DNA of 64,000 bases from Sorghum bicolor (taxonomy: Eukaryota > Streptophyta > Magnoliopsida > Poales > Poaceae), in NCBI RefSeq assembly GCF_000003195.3, contig NC_012871.2, positions 54,861,802 through 54,925,801 on the forward strand, in the 5' to 3' direction. The notes beneath the pieces were generated by a model, which was not told where the DNA came from, ran no database searches, and saw nothing but the letters and a program-made list of their open reading frames with translations. Position numbers and translations under genes: made by a program. Numbering within the stretch: the stretch's first letter is position 1; each line of letters opens with the position of its first letter. Positions 12,671 through 22,828 of the stretch are shown here, in pieces.

Positions 12671-13240
12671 GGGACTGCACCGACCACCGAGCAATTGATG
12701 CTCGGGGACTGGTCGCCCAGTTCATCGGCTCAGAACTTCAAAGACTGCACCGACCACCGAGCAATTGATGCTCGGGGACTGGTCGCCCAGTTCATCAGCT
12801 CGGAACTTCAAAGACTACACTGACCACCGAGCACTCGATGCTCGGGGACTGGTCGTACAGTATAGCAACGCAGAATACTAAGCAGCGCACTTGGCGCCTA
12901 GGTACTGGTCGTCATACTATTATTTACGTTCCCAACCGCGCTTGGGGACTTGTCCAATGGAACCTACACCATGCTCGGGGAATGTACCGACCACCGAGCA
13001 CTATACGCTCGGGGACTGGCCGACCAGCCCACCAATTTGAGAATTCGGGGACTGTACCGACCCCCGAGCACTTTACGCTCGGGGACTGGTCGACCAGCCC
13101 ACCAATTTGAGATTTCGGGGACTGTACCGACCACCGAGCACTTTACGCTCGGGGACTGGTCGACCAGCCCACCAATTTGAGAATTCGGAGACTGTACCGA
13201 CCACCGAGTGTTATATGCTCGGGGACTGGTCGCTTAGTCT
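12671..13240 (+). repeat. 70-bp tandem array in Gypsy-A 3' region
   Basis: About eight units with a 70-base period (clear unit starts at 12681, 12751, 12821, then 12988, 13058, 13128, 13198), with a diverged middle. Each unit holds ACCGACCACCGAGC and GCTCGGGGACTGG, so CCGAGC and GCTCGG can pair around a 7-base loop. Such arrays before the 3' LTR are known in the Tat group. Confidence 0.85.
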
Positions 13241-13736
13241 ATTCAATTGCAGACGGAATGGTAAATTCAACTTTTTAGACCTTGCTACAAGGCTCATACT
13301 TCGCCTTCCAGCAAGCTCGGGGACTACATCGGTACGATGCATCTGGCGATGCATCTCAGTTTCAGAATCTCTTTATGAACTTTTCTTTTGACCCTGGCAC
13401 CACGTGTCTACGTCACCTGCTACCAGGCTCGGGGACTAAGTGGGCACACTTCACCTTGCGGTGAATATGCTTGCTTTTTGAAAGACTATACTTTTCAGAA
13501 AAGTAAAGTGGGCACACTTCACCAAGAAAGAAATCTTTTTTAATTTAGAGCACCATGCATTCTTCAAACAACCTGCTTCTTCGATATCAATGTTGATCAA
13601 CTGTTTTTTGAGTTGGTCAAAATACTGTTGCAACTGTTTAGACGACTTTCCTGCTTATTGAAGACATCAAGCCTCACTGATCGAAGAAGCTCAAGACGGC
13701 GTGTTACATCACAATACATGGTGCTCGGGGACTAGC
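13241..13736 (+). other. Gypsy-A 3' untranslated region
   Basis: Non-coding. It holds the direct repeat AAGTGGGCACACTTCACC (about 13438 and 13507), isolated GCTCGGGGACT words, and CTCGGGGACTAGC directly before the 3' LTR, which may serve as the polypurine tract. The same block, inverted, lies beside the LTR of the element at 50643-53241. Confidence 0.6.
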
Positions 13737-14196
13737 TGTGGGGGGATAGACCCCTATACCCTTACGGCTAGACTTGGGCCAGGAGGCTTGGCCTATTACG
13801 AGACGAGTTCAAGGCTTGATCCGACAGCCTGGAGTTTCGCGCAAGGAAGCAAGATGTGGAGATCAAGCAGGATTCTAGTCGGTTAGAATAGGAATTGATA
13901 TCAAACTATCTATGACAATTGTAACCGACTAGGATTAGTTTCCAGATCTGTAACCCTGCCCTTCAGACTATATAAGGAGAGGCAAGGGACCCCCCTAGGA
14001 CATCATATTCTCTCAACACAAATCAATACAACCAGACGCAGGACGTAGGTATTACGCCAACTCGGCGGCCGAACCTGGATAAAAAGCTTGTCCGTGTCTT
14101 GCATCACCATCGAGTTCGTAGTTTGCGCACCGTCTACCGATAAACTACTACCGTGGGTATACCCCAAGGTAGACTGCCGACCAGCTTTCGTCGACA
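13737..14196 (+). repeat. Gypsy-A 3' LTR
   Basis: 460 bp, matching 3182-3641 except for one G-to-A difference (TTGCATCACC here, TTGCGTCACC in the 5' copy). It is followed by CAAAC, the target duplication. Confidence 0.93.
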
Positions 14197-17025
14197 CAAA
14201 CCAGAAGCTAGCAGTTCTGCCGTCACCCAGGGTGCATTTGGTGACCCCACGAAAAAGAACATTGAGCCTCATAATCTCATGCCACCAGAAAGAGCCAAGT
14301 TCCCTTGAAGCATGTGGGACTTTAGCTGCATAGTATTTGTGCCAGACTAACCTTACCCAGGGGATGTCTGCTTTGTTGTAGAACTTCACCAAGTGCTTCA
14401 TTAATAAAGCATCATTTTGGAGACTAAGGTTGATGACCCCCAACCCTCCTTTGTTCTTTGGCATCTGTACCAATGGCCAGGCAGCAAGATTGCCCCCCTC
14501 TTTTTCTGTGAGTTTCCTCTCCACAGACATTGCTTTCTGGCTCTGTCTATATTTTCTATAACTCCTTTTGGTAACTTGATGGTGCACATTGCATATGTCA
14601 CAATAGGAGTGATTGAGGAGTTGACCATTTCAAGCCTTCCAGAATATGACAGCCATGTCGAGCATGCAGATAACCTCCTTTCCACTCTATCCATGATTGG
14701 AGTTAAGTCCTCTATCTTTGGCTTTGTAGTCCCCAGTGGCAATCCAAGATAGGTGAAGGGTAGGGTGCCCAGATCATAGCCAAAAGTATTTGCTAAGATC
14801 TGCATTCTATCTGGTGGGACATTGATAGGGTACATTTGAGACTTGCCATAATTAACTTTTAACCCAGTTGAGGCTGCAAAGGAGTTTAGCATTGCTTTCA
14901 GGAAAATGAGCTGTCTGGCATCAGCTTGCAAAAACATTAATGTGTCATCAGCATACTGCACAATTGGAAAGTCTTCCCCTGGAATAGGCAGTGGTTTAAT
15001 CAGGAGATTTTGTGATTCAGCTTTGTTCACAATGATTTGGAGGAGTTCAGCAGCGAGGACAAACAATAATGGAGATAGGGGGTCGCCCTGACGAACCCCC
15101 CTTTTACACTTGAAAATCTTGCCAAAGACCCCATTAAGAAAAACAGAGGATGAGGCTGATGATAGAATGTTTGTTACCCATTGAATCCACAGTTCTGGAA
15201 AGCCCAAATGAGAAAGCATCTTCAGAATTACAGAATGCTCAACAGTGTCGAAAGCTTTTTCAAAATCCAGTTTTAGCACCAAAATTGCCCTTTTAGAGTG
15301 ATGGCATTAATGAATGTACTCATAGCTCCAAGCCAAGCAATCTTGTATAGATCTTGACCTAATGAAGCCATATTGGTTTTGGTGCACCAGCTTCAATATT
15401 TGTAGCTGCAATCTATCTGCCAAGATCTTAGTTATTAACTTGAGAGAAATATTCATCAGGGAAATAGGTCTGTAATCCCCAACAGTTTCTGGATTCTCCT
15501 TCTTAGGTACCAAAGTGATATAAGATGTGTTAATGCTCTCCAAGTTGACCCAATTGTCATAAAAGTCCTGACAGAGACTATAGAAGTCATTCTTCAGCAA
15601 GTGCCAGCATTTCTTCAAGAAGAGTGCATTGAAGCCATCTGGACCAGGGGCTTTGTCAGAAGGCATTCTCTTAACTATCTGATCAATCTCATCTCTTTGG
15701 AATGGGTAAACTAGGGTATCTTAGTCACTTACTGGTTCAATCAAATCTGATAAGTTAAAGAGCATTTCTGGATTTGAGGAGGTGCCCATTCTCTGTCTGA
15801 AGGAGTTCCACAGAAGACCTGCTTTCCCAGCATGATCTTGTATCTAGGCTCTCTGCTCATTCCTGTGTTGCAAAATTGAGTTCCTTCTGAAAGAGATGGT
15901 TGCCATGCCATGAAAGAATTTAGTGCACTCATCTCCAAATTTGATCCTATTAACAGTATATCTATTCTTCCAATAAACTCTCTTACATGTTAACCATTTG
16001 GATAACTGTCTCTTTACCACTATTCTAAAATTCTTCTCAGGATTGAAAAGCTCTCTCTGCTCCTCAATATTATCAATTATCAGAATGGCTTGATTACAGT
16101 TGGAGATTAGCAGGTTTAGGTTTGAAATGCCTTTACTCCACTTCTTGAGAGTGGCTCTTAGCTTCTTGAATTTAGCTGCCAAATTCTTTGCCATATCCAA
16201 ATGGTTGGCTCCTGAACTCCAACAATTCTGGACCACTTGAAGGAAGTCATGTTGCTCCATCCAATAGTTTTCCAACCTGAAAATGTTAGCTTTAGGGATC
16301 CTTGTGCCAATGGAGATTCTGCAGGGGATATGATTTGAAGTGATCTTAGCTAAAGGCAGGACTTCAGTACTTGGGAAATCAATGGTCCAGTTGACTGAGG
16401 TGAAAAACCAGTCCAATTGCTCTAACAGTGGATTATCCTGCATGTTGCTCCATGTAAAGGCTCTACCCTTAAGTGGCAATTCCACTAAGCCTAGGTGACC
16501 AATAGCATCATTGAAAATCATGGTATCATTAATGTTCCCACCTGGCTTGTTCCTGTTCTCCAGGGATCTATAAAAATTGAAGTCACCTAAGAACATCCAA
16601 TTCTCATCATCACTGATGTTATGTCCTCTGAACCAGGAAATGAAAGCAGAGCGTCGAGGCTCAACACAAGGGCCATAAACATTGGTTAACTTCCAGGAGT
16701 CACCATTGTGCATTGAGGTGAATCTAACTGTTATTCCAAACTGCTGTTTGTCTATTACTTCCCCCATGAAGATGGAGCTATTCCAGATTATTAAGATTCC
16801 ACCTGAAGCTCCCATTGATGGAACAAACTCATAACAATCAAATCTTCTTGGCACAAAATTTCTGATATATGGCAGGTCAAAAGTTTGTCTTTTTGTTTCC
16901 TGAATACAAAGGATAGAGCAACTGCTTTCCTCAACTTTATTTCTCACAGCCTCCCATTTTTCTGAAGCATTAATCCCCCGTATATTCCAGCACAGCACAT
17001 TCCAATCACGATTGGTTGTATCCAT
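14197..17025 (-). pseudogene. LINE ORF2: endonuclease and reverse transcriptase (broken)
   Basis: The likely ORF2 start is at 17025 (M-D-T-T-N-R-D-W-N-V-L-C-W-N-I-R-G). The first 390 residues (to 15844) are an endonuclease/exonuclease/phosphatase fold, with C-W-N-I-R-G, Q-E-T-K, N-V-Y-G and L-G-D-F-N motifs, which nicks target DNA. The RT follows at about 15666-14400, with K-A-P-G-P-D-G, Y-R-P-I-S-L, the YADD catalytic box at 14944-14955, and K-R-G-V-R-Q-G-D-P-L-S-P-L. Stops interrupt the frame at 15844, near 15721 and near 15305, and a frameshift lies near 14490. Past the shift the protein runs to the FWF motif at the Gypsy-A junction. The element cannot move on its own. Confidence 0.82.
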
Positions 17026-17327
17026 TGGGGAAACAATGTAGAGGAATGAGAACTGACGTCCATAGGATCATCAGGCGATAACAAAAGGAACACAGAATAC
17101 AGGATATCAACAAGAATAGGCTCTGAAGCAGAACTTCAAGGAGGTCTAAATTAAACTGACAGGTGTTCCACAACCACAAGCCACAAAGTTTACAACCAGA
17201 CAAACTGACAGAGTGCAACATCGAGTTTAATACACAGACTGACAAAAAAGGACTAAAGAACTTCAGAAGAAGGCAGGTAGCAATCTGTCCCCCGGGAAGT
17301 TCAGTCCTCTCCACCTGACGATGCTCT

Positions 17328-18977
17328 TTATTCCACTTCGTCATTTGGAACAAAAGTAGGCGGCTCCTGTAACAGAGCATCATCAGTGAGATCCATAGGA
17401 TCAACACCACATTTTATACCCCAATTCCGTAAAGTTGCAACAGAGAGGGGTTTTACTTCACCTGTTGCCTCATCCACCTCCACTGCCCAGTACTTACTTC
17501 TTCTTGATGGTTCCTTATCTATTCGGACCGAGCAGTAACCCTCCTTTCCTGAGGAGAGTCGAGAGCTGCATCGTACAAGTTGCTGAGTTAATGGCGTTCT
17601 AGCATCAGAAGAGGAGGTGATGAGAGGAAGAGACATACCCTTCATTTTCTTCCTTGCAGGTGGAGCAGCAGATGGGCCTTCTTCAACTGATGGGCTGGGC
17701 CTCAACTCATTCGTTTGAATTTCAAAAAGCAATGGGCCAGAAACAACAAGCCCATGATCCTCGATAACTTCTTGCTGAATCACCCCAAGCTCGTTGATGA
17801 TGAGGGGAGGTGTTGATGTCTGTTTGCTGGAAAAGCTAGCTCTGGCTTCCATGACCGCTGGGAAAGCACGAAGCAAGATTATTGCTGGGGAGGGTTTCCA
17901 TAGAACCATCTGCATGTTATCGTCTATAGAATGAACTCTTTTGGGCATTGATCTTTCCTTTGCAAGGGCTAGAGTTTCTTTTGCAATGACAAAAGGAGCT
18001 CCACTGTAAGCAGGGTACCCATAAATGCCTCTCGAGGGTAGGCTGTTTCGATGTAGTAGAGATTTTGTTGCACAAATCCTGATGACTGCCTGCAGGAAGG
18101 CATCTGCCTCCTCTTCAGCTGTGGGCTCAAAGTACCCATTATCAAAGACTACATCATGCAAGACTTCATCCATATCTAGACTGATGTCAGAGCCACTGCC
18201 ACGCACAAAGGAAACACTGGAACCAGAATGTTCCAGATTTAGCTGGTCCTGTTGTATCCCTGGCTGAGGTTGTTGCTGTTGAGCAGGCAATCCATTGTCG
18301 CCTACAAAAACAGCAGGTTCCCAGGGGTTCCAACCATCAGCCTCAAATTCCTCATCTACTTCCTCATTGGCTTCTTCCTGATCACCATCATTGACTGCAT
18401 CTGCCATAGCCACATCTCCAGCTGCTTGCTGGAACTGCAGCTGCTGTAGCTCAAGTGGTGGAACTGGGTGGGGATTGCCTCCAAACATGCCTAGGTTGCC
18501 AGCTGCCCCTTGTTGTTCTAATTTCCAATTTGGATCTTGTGGGTTGGGTCCCATGACAACAGGTGGATGTTCAGGGTGAGGTTCACCATCAAAAGCCACA
18601 GGGTCCTCATCGCCTGGGAAAACATCAGGAAAGTGGCCATCCAAGATATAGACTGGGACAGACCAGGAGCGTCCCATACCTCCAATCATAGTACCTCTTG
18701 ACACCACTAGACTGCGCGGAACTCGATCTGGATTCAGCAAAAGACATTGCACCAGAATCCTGGACTTGTTCTCATCCCGATACCACTCCAAAAGATGCCC
18801 ATAGGGGGCCACAGCTGCCCTGATATACAGATCCTTCTGAAAGTCTAGGGGGAAAGCTAAAAACATCAGCCAGCAGACTCTATCATAGGTGCATGAGCGG
18901 TGGTTGACTCCTTCATCATGTTTTACTACACGAATGGTATGATGCAAACCCATGAACCAACTTGTCTCTCTGAGCAA
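17328..18977 (-). pseudogene. LINE ORF1, C-terminal half
   Basis: This 549-codon frame resembles the second half of plant LINE ORF1 (gag-like RNA-binding) proteins. An early part has the form Y-D-R-V-C-W-L-M-F-L-A-F-P-L-D-F, followed by K-S-R-I-L-V-Q-C and V-P-R-S-L-V-V-S-R-G, typical of these proteins. A long acidic and glutamine-rich linker follows. It lies directly upstream of ORF2 (302 bases to the endonuclease start) in the same direction. It is separated from the N-terminal half by about 230 bases in which the frame is lost, so ORF1 is broken. A host gene is unlikely given its position inside the LINE. Confidence 0.65.
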
Positions 18978-19209
18978 CAGTGCGCAGTCGGATTAAGCCA
19001 AGACCCAGAGGAGAAAGGAAAGCAGATTCAATACTGACTCTTTCGGTGTGTTCCAGGTGGTTGCAGACGATATTCAGCTACTGACGCAATTGATCTGCGT
19101 GTTGGGGCATCGGCTCCAAGATGACGATTGCGTATTCTTCATGTTCACGCATCGGTTCTCCTCCTAGCGCCATTCGACCCTGAGCCGGTCGATTCTAGCC
19201 ATGATTGAC

Positions 19210-20464
19210 CTAGAGACCAGCAACGAGGAAGGCTTGGGGGTTCACTGGAAAGTTCGCCATTGCACTAGCACTCACCGGGATGCTCGAGGTGTTCTCAGGT
19301 GCACACACGGTTTGATGGATGGGAGGAGGCGATGATGATTGGGGTTTTTGCAAAAGGGGAGGAGACTGCCTCGGCTGTTCCGGAACAGCGGCCGCAGATG
19401 GCGTAATCTGTTCCTGCTGAGTCGCTAAGGAAGGTGAAACTTCGGGCGGTTTGGCACGAGAATCAAGGCTCACTAATGGATAACTGATCAGATTCCTATC
19501 TGTCAAATCAACAGTATTGCACTTGGGCCTCCATACCAAGACAGGACGACAAGCCGTAGTGAAGGCTCTGGACTGCAGGTTGGGCCTTGGAACAAGTGGG
19601 CCTGAGCAAAACTTCTGAATATGTCCAAGCTCCAAGCAACGAGCACAACGGTCCCTGGATCTGCAGAACTTCTGAATATGACCCAACTCCAAACAACGGT
19701 AACACGTCACAGTTTTGAATTTTGAAATGGACTGTGGAGTACCCGCCTTGGAGATCGCCTTGATCGTCGGAGTCTCTGTGGTTACCGTTTGAACCCGACG
19801 CCTATCCAAGTTCGGACTAGCAAAGAACAAGGAATCAGGCTTATGGGAAGGATCAAAAGAACTGGTAAGAGAACCAAACTGCAGAGTAACCAGAGAAGGA
19901 GATTTAGGTTTGGCTGGGGCTTGCACAATTGGCTGTGCGAATCTGACCCACTTGATCTGAGCTTTCTTCTTTTCCTCTTTTTTAGCAGACTTGGACATAA
20001 TCAGTGTCCATTCCTTGGCCTGTTCAAGCTCCCAGGCATGTTTCTCCCGTTCCCAGTGGGGAGTTCCATTGTTCCAAAGGTGGAAGTAGAGATCAAAATA
20101 AGACGTGGTAATACGGCGCAGCCGGTAAATGAAAAACCCAACTTCCTTTGAGAACACCGAGATTCTGAAGAGATTGTCACTCAGGAACAAAACATGGAAA
20201 TCCAAAGCCCTTCTCCCAAGACAAGATTGAAGAGCCAAGCCAACTGAATCCTCCGTTAGACAGAAGAGGAAGCGCCTAAAAGTAACCAGCAAGACCATCG
20301 GGCGAGGGAAACGGATGGTGTACCGGCAACCGAAAGCGGCGACGAACCTCATCTTGAAACTCCAGGCCGCGGTCGAAGTCCAGACGGTCCACCAATCCAG
20401 AGGAGGATCCCATCCCGCCTAGCATATTCCCATCACGACAACCGAAAGCGGCGACGAACCTCAT
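19210..20464 (-). pseudogene. LINE ORF1, N-terminal half with CCHC zinc knuckles
   Basis: A 380-codon frame (to 20352), with an alternative overlapping start at 20464 caused by a local duplication. It contains a basic lysine-rich stretch and two adjacent C-x2-C-x4-H-x4-C zinc knuckles (C-Y-R-C-L-E-L-G-H-I-Q-K-F-C and C-A-R-C-L-E-L-G-H-I-Q-K-F-C), which identify an RNA-binding ORF1 protein. The tail is proline- and glutamine-rich. The two knuckles share the same L-E-L-G-H-I-Q-K-F-C core, which suggests an internal duplication. The 5' end is disturbed by the 111-bp-period repeat, so the true start is uncertain. Confidence 0.7.
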
Positions 20465-20526
20465 CTTGAAACTCCAGGCCGCGGTCGAAGTCCAGACGGT
20501 CCACCAATCCAGAGGAGGATCCCATC
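20327..20526 (-). repeat. Tandem duplication at the LINE 5' end
   Basis: An 88-base block beginning CAACCGAAAGCGGCGACG occurs at 20327-20414 and again at about 20438-20526, a period of 111 bases. It duplicates the ORF1 start region (both copies read M-R-F-V-A-A-F-G-C-R on the minus strand). The copies look essentially identical, so the duplication is recent relative to the LINE's decay. Confidence 0.8.
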
Positions 20527-20810
20527 ACGACGGGGAGGAGATCAGTGGAGGATGAGGCCATCATCGTTGACGGCGATGGTAGCGGCGGCGTTGAGGCGTC
20601 GGGGAGGGGAGAGGAGGGGGTTCATAGCCATAGAGAATCTTTGCGCTTACCATATTCCGAGCATGGTGGTAGACACTAATGGCGGGTACTTATGTGATTG
20701 AGAATTTATGGTAGTTAATTTATTTGGAATACCTTATAATTTAGGATTTAGGATAAATTTTGAATGCTTCAATTCCTTATATCCTAGGGTGGAGAGTATT
20801 ATATATATAG

Positions 20811-21043
20811 GGCCTCGTTTAGTTCCCAAATAATTTTGCAAAATTTTTCAGATTTCCCGTCATATCAAATCTTTAGATGTATGCATGAAGTATTAAATAT
20901 AGACGAAATTACACAGTTTGGTCGGAATTGACGAGACGAATATTTTGAGCCTAGTTAGTCCATGATTTGACAATATTTATCAAATACAAACGAAATTGAT
21001 ACTATTCACATTTTGCAAAATATTTTGCAAGTAAACAAGGCCT
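20811..21043. mobile_element. MITE, GGCCTCGTTTAGTTCC family
   Basis: A 233-bp AT-rich element whose left end GGCCTCGTTTAGTTCCC and inverted right end AGGCCTTGTTTACTTGC are imperfect TIRs; both are followed by AATTTTGCAAAA-like sequence. Sequences of this type are very common in Andropogoneae grasses. The superfamily and target duplication were not settled. Confidence 0.65.
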
Positions 21044-21344
21044 AGGTATATAGATAGCTAAATAGATTTATATGAGAAACATATAAAAAATTAAATTTTG
21101 ATATTTAATATTAGATATGGTATGTAGAAAATTCTATTTATGATACAATCAAGATATAGAAAGATAGATCGACACATTCCGTGATCCCTTTCCTATCTGT
21201 CGCTTGGTGCAATACTGCAATATGTTGATAACATATCTCTATCTATACCTATTTATCTCTTTCATTATTTTATTGGTCATTTATGTAACAATTTAATAAT
21301 GAAGCAAAAATACGAGGCATACAAAATGTACATGTAGAGTACTC

Positions 21345-21615
21345 TGTTGTAAAACATATGGACTTGATCCTATAAGGAAAGGAGAAAGAGGAATCCTAAT
21401 CCTAGTCCGTTTGTATGTGGGCTCTTACCAAAACTCTTAGGCTTTGGCAGGACTCTATATACGTGGGAGCTTTATGTTGTAATCACCAATATTCAGAGAA
21501 ATAAAGAATAGTCTCCCTATCTTGTGTCTATTTATTCTTCTACTTTCATCTACTATGTTCATCATGAGAGACGGAGAGAGAAAGATCCCAACCGCTGGCA
21601 ACATGTTTTATAACA
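21345..21615 (+). repeat. Outer copia-like element 5' LTR
   Basis: 271 bp, TGTTGTAAAAC to TTTTATAACA, with a TATA-like CTATATACG near 21453. CGTTATCAGCACGAC follows directly and is the likely primer-binding region. Confidence 0.88.
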
Positions 21616-21908
21616 CGTTATCAGCACGACAAGGTCTACGTCGACATCGCCGTTGAAGCCGTCGCGGACCTTCGACGCCGCCGCTCATGCCGCTGACGTC
21701 CCGGATATGACTACTTCAGCGACGTCGACATCCCGATGTTGTTAGCGGAAAGGATTTACTACCTCTACCGTGATCTAATGTGCCTGTATCGACATGGGCC
21801 ATCGTCATCAAGAAGACAGTTCGTTCTACGACAATACCAAATGCCCTACACGGTATGTATCTACTAACCACTACCCTACGCGGTATATGACGTAGATCAA
21901 ATTGGTAT

Positions 21909-22609
21909 TGTTGACACCGTTTTTGGGTACGTACCCAGTATCGGTAGAGTATAGATCGGCAAGATAGGGCGGCAATAACTGGTCTGCAAGGGAGTTGCCG
22001 ATGAAGGGACAGCTGAATGTGGCTAAGTCCATGGCTGGTGATATGTTTATGCCAATGGTCAGCATTAGCCTGTGCCGATGACTGCGATGAGGGATTTGTC
22101 GATGATTCGGAAGAAGAACCTGAAGGTTGCCGATTGGCCTATGGTGGTGTCCCAGTTTGTCACGGGAAGATATTTTTATGTTTTTCTTAGTTATTTAAAT
22201 CGTTTTGTATACGGATTCTGTTTAATTTAGAATTTGAGTTCTAGTCGTGTGTGATTGTAGCTCTTTTAAGCAGGGTATAAATATAGACCCTAGGGCCTTG
22301 TAATCACGGAATCAATCAATCAATCAAACACAAGTTTTTACTCATATTCTAGTATCTACTTTTCGACGACTTTGTCATATTTTTCCTTTTCATTACGAGT
22401 TCTTAGGAGTTCGTCGACTTAAGCTCGGCATATTCTCAAGTTCCGCGTGAATACCTCTTGGCCATGGCATCCGGACGTATCGCTGTTGTCGGGACCAAAG
22501 TATTCGAGTTATCACCTTTGCCGATAGTAAGGTCAAATCGGCTGGCACACCTTAACGTTTGAATCGAGTATTAGCCCTTTGTGTTTGCAGATCAGCTTTT
22601 GCATCAACA
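21909..22609 (+). repeat. Gypsy-B 5' LTR
   Basis: 701 bp, TGTTGACACCGTTTTTGGG to TTTTGCATCAACA, with a TATA box GGGTATAAATATAG near 22274. It lacks 16 bases present in the 3' copy. Confidence 0.9.
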
Positions 22610-22616
22610 CATCTTT

Positions 22617-22634
22617 TGGCACGCCTGGTGGGAC
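22617..22634 (+). other. Gypsy-B primer-binding site
   Basis: TGGCACGCCTGGTGGGAC lies seven bases after the LTR end and begins with TGG. It resembles the Gypsy-A site (TGGCGCGCCAGGTAGGGG) but differs at several bases. Confidence 0.65.
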
Positions 22635-22828
22635 TTTGAATCAGTATCAAGATCGACGTGTCGACTACCGAGTTCGATCAGGAGAACGTCATCCCCGTGA
22701 CGGAAGCCAATCTCAAGGATGAGCAGAAGCAAGCTATTGCGAAAGCCATGGAAGACTACAAGCAGCAATGTTTGAGGTCCTTCAGCATCAACAGGAGCGG
22801 CGAAGTAATCTAGAAGGAAGCACTGCCG

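Larger units (their letters stand above)
3182..14196 (+). mobile_element. Gypsy-A: young Ty3/gypsy LTR retrotransposon, Tat-like
   Basis: An 11,015-bp element with 460-bp LTRs at 3182-3641 and 13737-14196 and a perfect 5-bp target duplication (CAAAC at 3177-3181 and 14197-14201). It has a primer-binding site, then gag-protease-RT-RNase H-integrase in one frame on the plus strand. The RT-before-integrase order marks Ty3/gypsy. An antisense spliced gene and a 70-bp tandem array lie between pol and the 3' LTR, a layout known for the Tat group. The LTRs differ at one site I could see (G at 3547, A at 14102), which at 1.3e-8 substitutions per site per year is under 0.1 million years. It is inserted in the LINE. 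Confidence 0.93.
2305..20545 (-). mobile_element. L1-type non-LTR retrotransposon (LINE), split by Gypsy-A
   Basis: On the minus strand, reading from high to low coordinates, there is a two-part ORF1 with zinc knuckles, an apurinic-like endonuclease, a reverse transcriptase and a C-terminal zf-RVT region. A short A-tract (T8 on the plus strand, 2307-2314) marks the 3' end. Gypsy-A (3182-14196) sits between the RT and zf-RVT parts. Removing it and one CAAAC copy restores continuity of the FW-F-D-W motif region. The 5' end near 20545 is approximate, and no target-site duplication was found. Several stops and frameshifts show that the copy is dead. Confidence 0.8.

Noticed and set aside
12671..13240. 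Regular 70-base repeats that superficially recall a CRISPR array
   Set aside because: The units are contiguous tandem repeats without unique spacers, inside a plant retrotransposon.
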